From: Maribacter luteus
Lineage (GTDB): Bacteria > Bacteroidota > Bacteroidia > Flavobacteriales > Flavobacteriaceae
Reading direction: 5' to 3'
Length of the DNA stretch: 64,000 nucleotides
Assembly (NCBI RefSeq): GCF_009674825.1
Contig: NZ_WKJH01000001.1
Coordinates: 714,592 to 778,591, forward strand
Part shown: in pieces, positions 16,062-24,383 of the stretch
How the letters are laid out: each line of letters opens with the position of its first letter
Numbering within the stretch: the first letter of the stretch is position 1
Made by a program: the position numbers and the translations under genes
Notes under the pieces: generated by a model
Told to the model about the DNA's origin: nothing
Database searches by the model: none
Seen by the model: the letters and a program-made list of their open reading frames with translations, nothing else

Positions 16062-17208
16062 AGGAAACTATGGTTTTATAGTGTTCATTTAAATTTTTTA
16101 TCAATGTATCGGCTCCGGTATTTTTTTCCACACAAGCATGGATTAAATCGGCCCCTTGTTCTTGAAATTCATTCCACCCGGGATATTGGGGTCTTATATA
16201 TGCGTTTTTCATTGTTTTCATCGTATTCGTGAAAAAATCATTGCACAATGCATTGTTCGCTTCGCTTTTCCAGGCTTTTAACCCTGCGGGTTGACCTTGG
16301 TGCCGAACATATTCCCCTGCTTGATTTTCGATATTGGCGATATATTTCAACAATTCCACCGCTAACTTTTTATACTTGCAATGTGCAGATACCGCCAAAC
16401 CAACTCCACCCAATATGGTGGATACCTCAGTATTCGGATTTGCGGGGCTATCAATAAAGGTGACAATGTTTTTGGCATATCCCATTCTTGAATAGTTGGT
16501 GTACCCGAATAAGTAAGGAGCATAGATAATTTCGTCATTTGCTGCCATTTCATCCAAAATTTGAATCGGGTTCCAATTGATGGATTCAGGGTGAATGAAC
16601 TCCAAATGGTATTTTAGTTCGTCAATCGCCTTGGCACCAATTTTAGGGTCGATTCCATTTTCATTAATAAAACCGCGCCCGCCGATTTGGGCACACAAGG
16701 TTAAAAAAGCACACCAGATATCTGTGGGGCAGAGCGCCCAGGCAACAGAAAGTTTATTGGGCACCTTTTTATAAAAACTTTTTAGCTCTTCAAGGGTTGT
16801 TGGCACTTGCAACCTCAGTTTCGACAACTGGTCATCCCTTTTCGCCGCAACCAACGCCGCTGCATCAATTGGTAAGGCATATAAATGCCCTTTATACTGA
16901 TAAGAATCATAGCAATGATCAACATAGGCATTTTCAAAAACGGCCAATTCATCTTCCGATATAATACCTTTTAAATCTAACAGCAATTGATTTTTATGTG
17001 CCTGACCCATATAAGGGTGGTCAATTGTTATTAAATCGTATTCCTCTATCAGGTCTTCAATCGGCATATCACCAAATTCCTTAAGCGAACGAACATCCCA
17101 TTTAATACTGACTTCAGGATGTGATTGCGTAAAACTCTTGGATAGCGCCCTTAGAGGTTCATAACCTCTGGGGTGATCCCATGCCATTCCCTTTAGTTCA
17201 ATCTTCAT
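16054..17208 (-). CDS. Extracellular solute-binding protein family 1 homologue without signal peptide
   Basis: 384 residues from ATG 17208 (MKIELKGMAWDHPRGYEP). The frame continues upstream into the SDR gene, but that would overlap it by 32 bases and adds nothing family-like. The chain resembles ABC-transporter sugar-binding proteins: FTQSHPEVSIKWDVRSLKEF, DLITIDHPYMGQAHKNQLLLDL, LYALPIDAAALVAA, and GGVGLAVSAHCKYKKLAVELLKYI. It starts directly at the first beta-strand with no signal peptide or lipobox, so a cytoplasmic location is predicted. No permease or ATPase gene is in the window. It may act as an intracellular ligand sensor, carrier or repurposed enzyme. Its coupling to the crotonase (overlap) and SDR (seven-base gap) ties it to the catabolic enzymes. 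Confidence 0.8.
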   Translation of the reverse strand: MKIELKGMAWDHPRGYEPLRALSKSFTQSHPEVSIKWDVRSLKEFGDMPIEDLIEEYDLITIDHPYMGQAHKNQLLLDLKGIISEDELAVFENAYVDHCYDSYQYKGHLYALPIDAAALVAAKRDDQLSKLRLQVPTTLEELKSFYKKVPNKLSVAWALCPTDIWCAFLTLCAQIGGRGFINENGIDPKIGAKAIDELKYHLEFIHPESINWNPIQILDEMAANDEIIYAPYLFGYTNYSRMGYAKNIVTFIDSPANPNTEVSTILGGVGLAVSAHCKYKKLAVELLKYIANIENQAGEYVRHQGQPAGLKAWKSEANNALCNDFFTNTMKTMKNAYIRPQYPGWNEFQEQGADLIHACVEKNTGADTLIKNLNEHYKTIVSYE

Positions 17209-17215
17209 TTTTGAT

Positions 17216-18016
17216 CTAGTCTTTTGTTCTTGGAGGGCGCGGATCATATTGAATGGTATGGTTCATATATGCACCATCGATATAAATATCGGAGCCATTG
17301 ATATAGTCGCCCAATTCACTCGCCATAAAGGCTACGGTATGGGCTACATCTCCCACATTACCAATTCTACCTTGTGGAATCCAATTCTCAAACTTCTCTT
17401 TTCCGAATTTGGCAATTTCCTCCCTGTTCATTTCCGTGGTTATGGCCCCGGGGGCAATAGAAACGACCCTTACATTATTTTCTGCCAATTCGAGTGAAAG
17501 GCATTTTGAAAGCATTTTTAACCCTGCCTTTGCGGAACAGTAATGGATCAATCCCTTTCTAGGTACCACATCATGGATCGATGAAATATTTATAATGACA
17601 CCACCTCCATCTTTTTCCATTCTTTTACCTGCCTCTTTGGAACATAAAAAGGGTCCCTTCAAATTCACATTGATGACACGGTCCCATTCTTCTTCATCCA
17701 AATCCAATATATGGTGAATGGATTCGGTTCCTGCGTTGTTTACAAGAATATCAATTCCGCCAAATTCAGCATCCATTTTCGCGAACATTTTCTTTATCTG
17801 TTCCGAATCTGAAACATCTGCACCCGCAATTCCTGTTTTTACCCCATAAGCATCGCTTATTTCTTGGGACAATTTTTCAGCACTTTGCTTATTGCTATTA
17901 TAATTGATGAAAACATCGGCACCACAAGCACCTAATTTTCTACATATTTCGGCGCCTATTCCTTTGCTTCCGCCTGTAACCAAAACCTTTTTCCCTTGTA
18001 AATCTATATTAAGCAT
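17216..18016 (-). CDS. Short-chain dehydrogenase/reductase (SDR)
   Basis: 266 residues of the classical SDR family. The cofactor motif TGGSKGIG is near residue 15, NNAG near residue 90, a catalytic Ser in NISSIHD, and the YxxxK motif as YCSAK near residue 155. The Rossmann fold ends with GDYINGSDIYIDGAYMNHT. Closest in feel to glucose 1-dehydrogenase or 3-ketoacyl reductase types. In this neighbourhood it may oxidise a sugar C1 (feeding the lactonase) or reduce/oxidise an intermediate of the CoA steps. The C-terminal extension QYDPRPPRTKD is slightly longer than usual. Cytoplasmic, same operon as its neighbours. Confidence 0.9.
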   Translation of the reverse strand: MLNIDLQGKKVLVTGGSKGIGAEICRKLGACGADVFINYNSNKQSAEKLSQEISDAYGVKTGIAGADVSDSEQIKKMFAKMDAEFGGIDILVNNAGTESIHHILDLDEEEWDRVINVNLKGPFLCSKEAGKRMEKDGGGVIINISSIHDVVPRKGLIHYCSAKAGLKMLSKCLSLELAENNVRVVSIAPGAITTEMNREEIAKFGKEKFENWIPQGRIGNVGDVAHTVAFMASELGDYINGSDIYIDGAYMNHTIQYDPRPPRTKD

Positions 18017-18059
18017 AAACCTTGCTTTTAATTCATATCTAAATTGAAAACTTAAAACA

Positions 18060-18473
18060 TTAGCTGAAAGCTTTTTCGACCAACGCCTTCATTTCGATCC
18101 TTTTTTCGACAGATAATTCGAAAAAATCGAAATCACCTTCATGGGTATTTGATTTCTCAACGATAATTACCTCACAACCCACTTCCATTGCAATATTATG
18201 CCATGTTTCAACCGGAATGTTATAAGTGATTTTAGGTTGCATAAGTTCAACGTCATATTCAATTTGATCTCCCTCAATTTTTGCCGTGATCAATACCGCT
18301 TTTCCTTTTAAGAGGATAAAAACCTCATCGGTCAAATGATGAACGTCCAACTTCTTAATATTATCAATTTCCTGTTCGGGCATGTAATTCAATTGGGCAA
18401 CCTGCCAACCATCCCGAATTAGAAAAGGATGATACCCATTATCACCAATATGATATTGCTCTATCAATTTCAT
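18060..18473 (-). CDS. Cupin-fold protein
   Basis: 137 residues, single beta-barrel cupin. HHLTDEVFILLKGKAVLI carries part of the first cupin motif (His, then Glu), and YNIPVETWHNIAMEVGCEVIIVEK carries the second (WHN). It may bind a metal and act as a sugar isomerase, epimerase or sensor. The gene starts in a four-base ATGA overlap with the end of the MFS transporter gene, so the two are translationally coupled. No specific substrate can be named. Confidence 0.75.
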   Translation of the reverse strand: MKLIEQYHIGDNGYHPFLIRDGWQVAQLNYMPEQEIDNIKKLDVHHLTDEVFILLKGKAVLITAKIEGDQIEYDVELMQPKITYNIPVETWHNIAMEVGCEVIIVEKSNTHEGDFDFFELSVEKRIEMKALVEKAFS

Positions 18474-19954
18474 TTACTTTGTTTTTGTTTTTTATTATCG
18501 GTTTTCCACGACATCTCTATTTCTTCCAAGGTTTTTCCTTTGGTTTCAGGAACAAATTTCCAAATGAACCAAATGGCAGGAATCGTCAATGTCCCATAAA
18601 GGAAGAATGTGCCAGAAGGCTTAATGGTCTCTATAAAAACAGGATTGGTCAAGGTGATGAAAAAACCTGTCACCATTAAGGACAGACTGCCGATACTTAC
18701 AGCAAGACCCCTGATTTTTGTTGGGAATATCTCGCTGATGATTACCCAAACTATGGGTCCGTATGAGAATGCGAAACACGCTACATAAATCAATAATGGA
18801 ATAATCACCAAGTTGGAACCTAAAGCGAACAATATACCAACACCCATCAAAGATACAGCAGCTCCGATGACCCCGATCAACAGTAGCTTTCTTCTACCAT
18901 ATTTTTCAATATTCAATATGGCAACAAAAGTGAAGATCGAATTAACCATACCAACCAAGACAGCACCAAGGAAAGAACTCTCAACACTTTTGAACGATTC
19001 ATTCAAGATATTGGGCGCAAAATACATGATGGCCGCTATTCCACTTAAATGGGAGAACATCGGCAATAAAATACCGATTAAAAATGGTCTTCTTAAATAG
19101 GGTTTGAACAGTTCTTTCAACCCTTGGGTTTCTTGGATAGTGGCTTCTTTCATTTCTGCCAACTGACTTTTTGCCATTTCCAGATCACCTAACCTTGACA
19201 TCGTGGCAAGAGCTTCTTTTTCTTTGCCGTTCACCACCTGCCATCTTGGACTTTCGGGCACGAACATGAGTAAAACCAAAAACAGAACGGCAATGGGTAT
19301 TTCTGTACCGAACATGCCTCTCCATAATTCCTCTACAAATAGCCAATCCCATAAACCCACATCAGCACCAGTGATAATTCCGGCCTTCTCACCAGCCTGA
19401 TTGAGAACGAGCCAATCAACAAGAAAAGCGAGTAGGATACCCAAAGTTATGGACAATTGATATAGGGATACCATTTTTCCCCTTTTCTCGGGCATGGTAA
19501 GTTCCGAAATATAAATAGGGGCTACAACCGAGGTTATACCCACACCGATTCCCCCAATTATCCGGACTACAATCAACGTGATAAAAGATGAATCCAAACT
19601 TGAGGTTATCCAGAAAGAAGCATCTGGATCTCCCAAAAACTGTGGGGGTAACATGGAACCAAAAGCCGATATCGTTAAACAACCTGCTGCTAATATCAAG
19701 GTTTTTTTACGCCCATATAAGTCGGTTACCCTCCCTGAAATAATACATCCTAAAATGGTTCCTAACAACGCAGAGGAAACCACCCAACCGAGCATACTTG
19801 CCGTAAGGTTGTATTGACTTTCCAAAAACGAGTTGCACCCGGAAATAATGGCTGTGTCATAACCAAATAGGAAACCGCCTAAAGTAGATACGAAACTTAT
19901 TGCCAGAAGGTAAAAAGAAGACTTTTTATTCATTATCATTACTGTTTTTGACAT
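18470..19954 (-). CDS. MFS sugar porter (sugar:H+ symporter type)
   Basis: 494 residues, 12 predicted membrane helices, inner membrane. Sugar-porter signatures are clear: FGYDTAIISG in helix 1, GRVTDLYGRKK between helices 2 and 3, the PESPRW motif at the end of the first half, GRRKLLLIG in the second half, and PETKGKTLEEIE at the C-terminus. It resembles XylE/GalP-type proton symporters. The true start may be one of the internal ATGs at 19939 or 19933 (MIMNKKSS). It is the likely import route for sugars freed by the periplasmic hydrolases of this locus. It lies six bases after the RraA-like gene. Confidence 0.92.
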   Translation of the reverse strand: MSKTVMIMNKKSSFYLLAISFVSTLGGFLFGYDTAIISGCNSFLESQYNLTASMLGWVVSSALLGTILGCIISGRVTDLYGRKKTLILAAGCLTISAFGSMLPPQFLGDPDASFWITSSLDSSFITLIVVRIIGGIGVGITSVVAPIYISELTMPEKRGKMVSLYQLSITLGILLAFLVDWLVLNQAGEKAGIITGADVGLWDWLFVEELWRGMFGTEIPIAVLFLVLLMFVPESPRWQVVNGKEKEALATMSRLGDLEMAKSQLAEMKEATIQETQGLKELFKPYLRRPFLIGILLPMFSHLSGIAAIMYFAPNILNESFKSVESSFLGAVLVGMVNSIFTFVAILNIEKYGRRKLLLIGVIGAAVSLMGVGILFALGSNLVIIPLLIYVACFAFSYGPIVWVIISEIFPTKIRGLAVSIGSLSLMVTGFFITLTNPVFIETIKPSGTFFLYGTLTIPAIWFIWKFVPETKGKTLEEIEMSWKTDNKKQKQSK

Positions 19955-19960
19955 GTATGT

Positions 19961-20665
19961 TTACATGATACCAAATTTCTCAAAAGCCTCAACTGTACTC
20001 ATTCCCGCCTGGAGTGCCTCCTTTACCAACTGTTCGCCCCTAGCTTTTTCTATTGCCCCCGTAAAGGCTTCATCAACAGCTTCTTTAGGCACAATCAATA
20101 CGCCGTCTATATCACCATAAACAACATCACCAGGGTTTATTCGAATACCTGCAATTTCTATGGGAACCCTATAATCGATAACCTTTCCCCGTGGACCTTG
20201 ATCTTGGGCATAACCACCGAATGAAAAAGTTGGATATTCTAGACTTAGAATCTCTTTCGTATCCCTTGAATATCCATTGACCACTGCTCCGGCAGCGCCT
20301 AATTTCATAGCTCTGGTACTCATTAATCCGCCCCAAAGCGCATAATTGGGTGAAGAACCTGAACAGATATAAACCTCATCTTCTTTTAAACTATCCAAGG
20401 CTTCGAACATAATGCCAAAAGGCTTCTGCATTAAAGGGTTTTTGGTGTTTTCAGTGACTTCCTCAAATACATCGGCCTCCAAAACAGGCATTGCCCTTCC
20501 TATTACTATGAAATCATCATTCAAGGGTTTTAAATTGGGAGGAAGGAACTGATGCAAATAGCCCATTTTATCCAAAATATCGCCTACCAATGCCACGAAT
20601 AATTCTTTTTTAGCGATTTCAAAAAGCTCCTTATCATTTTTCCATAACGGCTTAGTTGTCTTCAT
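19961..20665 (-). CDS. RraA-like / HMG-CHA aldolase family protein
   Basis: 234 residues of the RraA fold. Seen: FVALVGDILDKMGY at the N-terminus, the central SPNYALWGGLMSTRAMKLGAAGAVVNGYSRDT that lines the active site, and VPIEIAGIRINPGDVVYGDIDGVLIVPKEA. Members include 4-hydroxy-4-methyl-2-oxoglutarate/oxaloacetate aldolases and other divalent-metal lyases; RraA itself inhibits RNase E. In a catabolic operon with UxuA, SDR and lactonase homologues, an aldolase or decarboxylase role on a 2-keto acid is favoured. It may therefore replace the missing KDG aldolase, which is inference. Confidence 0.85.
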   Translation of the reverse strand: MKTTKPLWKNDKELFEIAKKELFVALVGDILDKMGYLHQFLPPNLKPLNDDFIVIGRAMPVLEADVFEEVTENTKNPLMQKPFGIMFEALDSLKEDEVYICSGSSPNYALWGGLMSTRAMKLGAAGAVVNGYSRDTKEILSLEYPTFSFGGYAQDQGPRGKVIDYRVPIEIAGIRINPGDVVYGDIDGVLIVPKEAVDEAFTGAIEKARGEQLVKEALQAGMSTVEAFEKFGIM

Positions 20666-20813
20666 TCTTTATGTTTAAATTCATTAATTATATTTCTTTC
20701 TTATAGTCCTATTATCTCATATCTGAAGTACTTTACCATATTTCTATTGTGAACTTATTTACAGTTAGCACACTTGACAGTCTTTAGCCCTTTTTCCATT
20801 TCAACTATAAATC

Positions 20814-21089
20814 TTATGGTTTTAGGAATAAATTTGAAGTTACCCTAACCTGGGAATGGTCTCTAATGATACCCGTGCCTGAGAAGTCCTTATCTACCTT
20901 CCCTAATATGAATGGGCCTACTTGTGTAAAAAAATACAGGCAGCCCATTTCTTTATGCATATACAGCGGAAGTCTGTTCCCGATTTCATACACTTCGGAA
21001 TAATTCACAACTACACCTTGCCTACTGTCTTTGACCAAAATGGCGTGAACCTCCGAAATTTGATTTGAAACCTTCCTGAAGAACCTCAT
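20814..21089 (-). CDS. Small protein of unknown function after GH38
   Basis: 91 residues, starting four bases after the GH38 stop and therefore probably co-transcribed. No signal peptide or membrane segment. Composition is mixed and soluble, with a beta-rich middle (LPLYMHKEMGCLYFFTQVGPFILG) and a C-terminal SQVRVTSNLFLKP. I do not recognise it. It could be a small cytoplasmic or regulatory protein, or the leftover of a larger gene. About 150 bases of non-coding sequence follow before the RraA-like gene. Confidence 0.5.
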   Translation of the reverse strand: MRFFRKVSNQISEVHAILVKDSRQGVVVNYSEVYEIGNRLPLYMHKEMGCLYFFTQVGPFILGKVDKDFSGTGIIRDHSQVRVTSNLFLKP

Positions 21090-21093
21090 TTTC

Positions 21094-24006
21094 TTATTTT
21101 TCTGAAAAAATCAGTTTATAGGTTTCAATCGCATTGTGACCTATATTTACCTTAAAGTCATTACCTGAGGCTTTCATTTGACTTTCTTCCTCTTCGATCA
21201 GGTTTGTTTTGACAAGACCTGTGAGGGACTTTGGCAGCCCTATACTAGGTTGCTTGTCTTTCCCTTCCATTTCGACCAACCTTATAATGACCTTATCATC
21301 TTTCTCACTTTTTTTAATTGTACTTATACGCACCATATCCTCTGAAACATTGAAGAAACTCATCGCTTCCGGCAATTCCGCTTGCTTATTTCCCTTTTGT
21401 TTTAAAACAGTTCGCAGAGGGTGGTTAAATCCCGTTCCAAACTGAAAAGAGGTTTTCTCATCTGCCTTGTGTGATGCCATAGAAAACTTGAAATGATGGT
21501 CACCGGTCTGGTGGTACCAATTGCCTTCCCCGTGACAGCTTTTATGGGAGGCCAATAATACTCCCTGAAGTACCGTGTAATCCACAGCCTCCCTCGTAGG
21601 GTCTATCCAATCAGCAAGTGCAACATCGGTAGCCATGGTTACCGCAAAATCCGGTGTCTCCGCGACAATGAAGTTCATCACCTCACGTGGATGTATGTTT
21701 ACCGGCTTTTGATCATAGGTTCCTCCCCATGCCCAACCACCTGGCGCCTGTTTCATTTCTGTTTTTCCTACTTCGGCTATGGCCAATGGCACTTCATACT
21801 TAATCTTGGAATCTTCCATATTAAGGGGCAATGCAAATCTAAATTCCCTATTGTGTGTACCGTCCCAATCCAAAAGATCTACGAAGAAATCTATTTTCTT
21901 CTCTTGATGGAACACCCGTATTCTCTGCACCACGGAAGTATGCTTAAACTTTGCCTTGTTTTCATATTCCGTATAAACGGCCCCATCGGCAACCAATTCC
22001 CAACTATCCCCATGGTTGCTCATCTTTTCATAATTATCCATATTGGGCTTGGTCATTTGGGTAAACTCCCCTGCCCCATTGCCATTATATCCCATTGATA
22101 GAATATCGCCACCTGAAAAACGCGTCGTGTTCATAACTTCGGTTTTCAACTTATTATCAAATAAATAGGTGATTCCCCCCTTACCAAGGTGCATTGTATA
22201 ATATTCGTTCATCAATGCATTCGGTGTTACGGTTTTATTGATTTTGGCCTGTCTCTTACCCTTTCTTAAATAGTAGGTTTTATATCCTATGGATGGAATT
22301 TTCGCTGCATATAATTGTATTTCATCCTTATCACTTGTACTTGCTTGTGAAGGAACCACTATACCATTTTCGTCTGTCACATAATAGGATGCCGCATTCT
22401 TTATTTTTACAGAGGCCAACCCACTTCGACTCCATGAAAGGTCGTTGTACACTACAACTCCATTCGATTTTTTTGTGTTTATCCTTTCGGAAATGGAACC
22501 CAAAGATTTGTTCAGCAATGCAACGGCCTCATCAGCCGCGAATTCCAATTTATCCTTAAAAATACTGTCTGTGATATGGCCGTTTTTACCACCCCACCCA
22601 TGATCGGGATAAATAGATTCCTCAAAGGCCTTTGACAACCGCTCTGCGGGATACTCATCAAAGCTTTTATTAAGAAGTGCATCCACGGTACCAAAAATTT
22701 CCGCGGAAGGTAAAAGCCGACCTGCTTTTCTCGATGCCGTAATGGCCTTATGGTGTCCAGGGCCATGTATATAAGCCCAAATATTGGGACGATCCCCCTC
22801 TAAATTCTCGAACTTAACCCCTGGCTTATTAATTTCGGATAGGAAGCTGCTTACGGTCGAATGTCTTAAAGCGGGTATTTTAGCACCTGTTTTGGCAACA
22901 ATATCATTCCATTCCTTCACTACTTTGCCGTAATCCACAGGGCCGGCAGCATCATTACTAAGAACGATGGCAAAATGCGGTGGTAAATTATGCTCCTTAT
23001 AATAATCGCCCCACATTTTCACCCTGTTTTGAATCTTATGCAAGGCTTCAATAGCATCCTCATCAAAAATTTTGTAGAACATTGCCGCCCAACCATAGTT
23101 CCCAGGTGTATAAGTCAATATCGAGGATCCATCTGGGGATTTCCAATCATAGAACCCTTCCCTCATTCTAGAGGTGAAAAGGTTTTTTACCCCTGACTTG
23201 GCCAAAATCTGGGAAAACTGTAAAGTTCTCCCGGGAACATCGGTATTGTAAGCCGATTCTTCTTCTACACCATCAAAATTATCCTTTATCCAAAGCTTGC
23301 CAAAATACATTTCCCGAATTAACTGCTCTCCCGTCTGCATGCCATCATAAGGTTGGTTATAAGTAGCACCCCAAGTGAACCTACCTTCTTTATAGCGTTC
23401 AATCACCTCATTTTTACGTTCAGGAAATTCTTGAACAAATTCTTTTAAATTCAGGGCCTGCTCCATCCCAAAATAATAGTCTTTATCCGTTTTCATGATA
23501 TCCAGGGCAGGGGCAATAATATCATTGACCCTTTCATGCATACAATATTCAGGGGTATCCATCCAAGCAATATCCTGATGTGAGGAAGATATAATATGGA
23601 AGGTGCCTTCATTGAAATACCCCCAATCAGAAGTCACCAATGGTGTAAAAAGTTGTTTCTGGTCCAATTTTCGACTTGCCCCCTTAAAGTCTATCATCTC
23701 AGGTTGGCCTATAACAGGAAGCCACACCCAGGCCTTGCCCTCTTTATGTTCGATTTTTGAGGTGCGTCCGTTTTCGAAAACGACCTGTTTGTAATCTTCC
23801 TCGTTTGCTACTTGCAAATAAGCCTTTACCAGAATATTATTATCTTTCTGGACATACTCATAAGGTTTAGGGTATTCAAATCCGATGGTTTTATCTATCG
23901 ATTGTGAAACACCGATGCAGGAAACCAAAAGCACCACTGTTAGTAAGATACCCTTCTTTAATTTCCTAATTCTATTCTTCATTAATATTTGTTTTTTATA
24001 ATCCAT
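21094..24006 (-). CDS. GH38-type glycosidase, secreted (copy 2, HQDIAW type)
   Basis: 970 residues (962 from the alternative start at 23982). The signal peptide is hydrophobic around ILLTVVLLVSCIGVSQ. The catalytic domain begins with SSSHQDIAWMDTPEY (zinc ligands His143 and Asp145). The probable nucleophile is Asp256 in YNTDVPGRT. SPDGSSILTYTPGNYG and the fourth ligand region YPDHGWGGKNGHITD follow, then C-terminal beta domains ending in NIGHNAIETYKLIFSEK. The HQDIAW type is a common Bacteroidota branch of GH38-related enzymes whose substrates are poorly known. It is a paralogue of the gene at 29234-32887. It heads the group running to the lactonase gene, with a LacI operator 45 bases upstream. 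Confidence 0.88.
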   Translation of the reverse strand: MDYKKQILMKNRIRKLKKGILLTVVLLVSCIGVSQSIDKTIGFEYPKPYEYVQKDNNILVKAYLQVANEEDYKQVVFENGRTSKIEHKEGKAWVWLPVIGQPEMIDFKGASRKLDQKQLFTPLVTSDWGYFNEGTFHIISSSHQDIAWMDTPEYCMHERVNDIIAPALDIMKTDKDYYFGMEQALNLKEFVQEFPERKNEVIERYKEGRFTWGATYNQPYDGMQTGEQLIREMYFGKLWIKDNFDGVEEESAYNTDVPGRTLQFSQILAKSGVKNLFTSRMREGFYDWKSPDGSSILTYTPGNYGWAAMFYKIFDEDAIEALHKIQNRVKMWGDYYKEHNLPPHFAIVLSNDAAGPVDYGKVVKEWNDIVAKTGAKIPALRHSTVSSFLSEINKPGVKFENLEGDRPNIWAYIHGPGHHKAITASRKAGRLLPSAEIFGTVDALLNKSFDEYPAERLSKAFEESIYPDHGWGGKNGHITDSIFKDKLEFAADEAVALLNKSLGSISERINTKKSNGVVVYNDLSWSRSGLASVKIKNAASYYVTDENGIVVPSQASTSDKDEIQLYAAKIPSIGYKTYYLRKGKRQAKINKTVTPNALMNEYYTMHLGKGGITYLFDNKLKTEVMNTTRFSGGDILSMGYNGNGAGEFTQMTKPNMDNYEKMSNHGDSWELVADGAVYTEYENKAKFKHTSVVQRIRVFHQEKKIDFFVDLLDWDGTHNREFRFALPLNMEDSKIKYEVPLAIAEVGKTEMKQAPGGWAWGGTYDQKPVNIHPREVMNFIVAETPDFAVTMATDVALADWIDPTREAVDYTVLQGVLLASHKSCHGEGNWYHQTGDHHFKFSMASHKADEKTSFQFGTGFNHPLRTVLKQKGNKQAELPEAMSFFNVSEDMVRISTIKKSEKDDKVIIRLVEMEGKDKQPSIGLPKSLTGLVKTNLIEEEESQMKASGNDFKVNIGHNAIETYKLIFSEK

Positions 24007-24039
24007 AACACATGTTCATCCTTTTTTCCGACCTAAAAC

Positions 24040-24047
24040 CAAATTTA
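24040..24047 (-). promoter_or_regulatory. Candidate Bacteroidota -7 promoter element of the GH38 copy 2 group
   Basis: On the minus strand this reads TAAATTTG, a match to the TAnnTTTG -7 box of Bacteroidota primary sigma promoters. It lies 33 bases before the GH38 start and directly downstream of the LacI operator. That operator would then occupy the space between the -7 and -33 elements, fitting repression. No clear -33 TTTG was seen. Confidence 0.4.
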
Positions 24048-24050
24048 CAA

Positions 24051-24064
24051 CTAAATCGGTTTAG
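24051..24064. promoter_or_regulatory. LacI operator 2 (before the GH38 copy 2 / transporter group)
   Basis: CTAAATCGGTTTAG, flanked by AA and TT to give an 18-base near-palindrome (AACTAAATCGGTTTAGTT). It is 45 bases upstream of the GH38 start at 24006 and next to a -7-like element. Confidence 0.75.
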
Positions 24065-24066
24065 TT

Positions 24067-24312
24067 TTATTAAAAATTAAAGCTAAATCTTTCTTTCGAA
24101 GATACAAAAACCATCTTTGATCAGGGAAACGACAGTCTATCTTTATTCCTGTTTAAATCCTTGTCTTATAACGAAGTGATCTTCCTGTTTCCAAAATTGA
24201 CACAATTTTTATTTAATTGGAGTATCCTGTTGACATCTAATTTTACTTCAAACCGTCCCTAATGAAACTTAAAAATAATAAGCCAAAGTGTATCCTGTTA
24301 AGCCCTTAAACA
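24067..24312. other. Intergenic stretch between the GH38 promoter and the SusD terminator
   Basis: AT-rich, no convincing reading frame on either strand and no repeat found. It separates two minus-strand groups: the terminator of the SusCD operon lies on its high-coordinate side, and the operator and promoter of the GH38 group on its low side. Confidence 0.5.
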
Positions 24313-24338
24313 AGGGTGGTTATTTGTTCAACCACCCT
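24313..24338 (-). terminator. Hairpin terminator after the SusCD operon
   Basis: AGGGTGGTT at 24313-24321 pairs perfectly with AACCACCCT at 24330-24338 (nine base pairs, eight-base loop), 46 bases beyond the SusD stop on the minus strand. The following minus-strand sequence is TTGTTT, only a weak T-tract. Confidence 0.55.
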
Positions 24339-24383
24339 CGTCTTAAAAAACTAAACAAAACTAACTCTATGATCTTTTTTCCA

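Noticed and set aside
20766..20790. Tiny Cys-containing frame (KTVKCANCK) after the 91-residue gene
   Set aside because: Fourteen codons with no ribosome-binding site; chance cannot be excluded.
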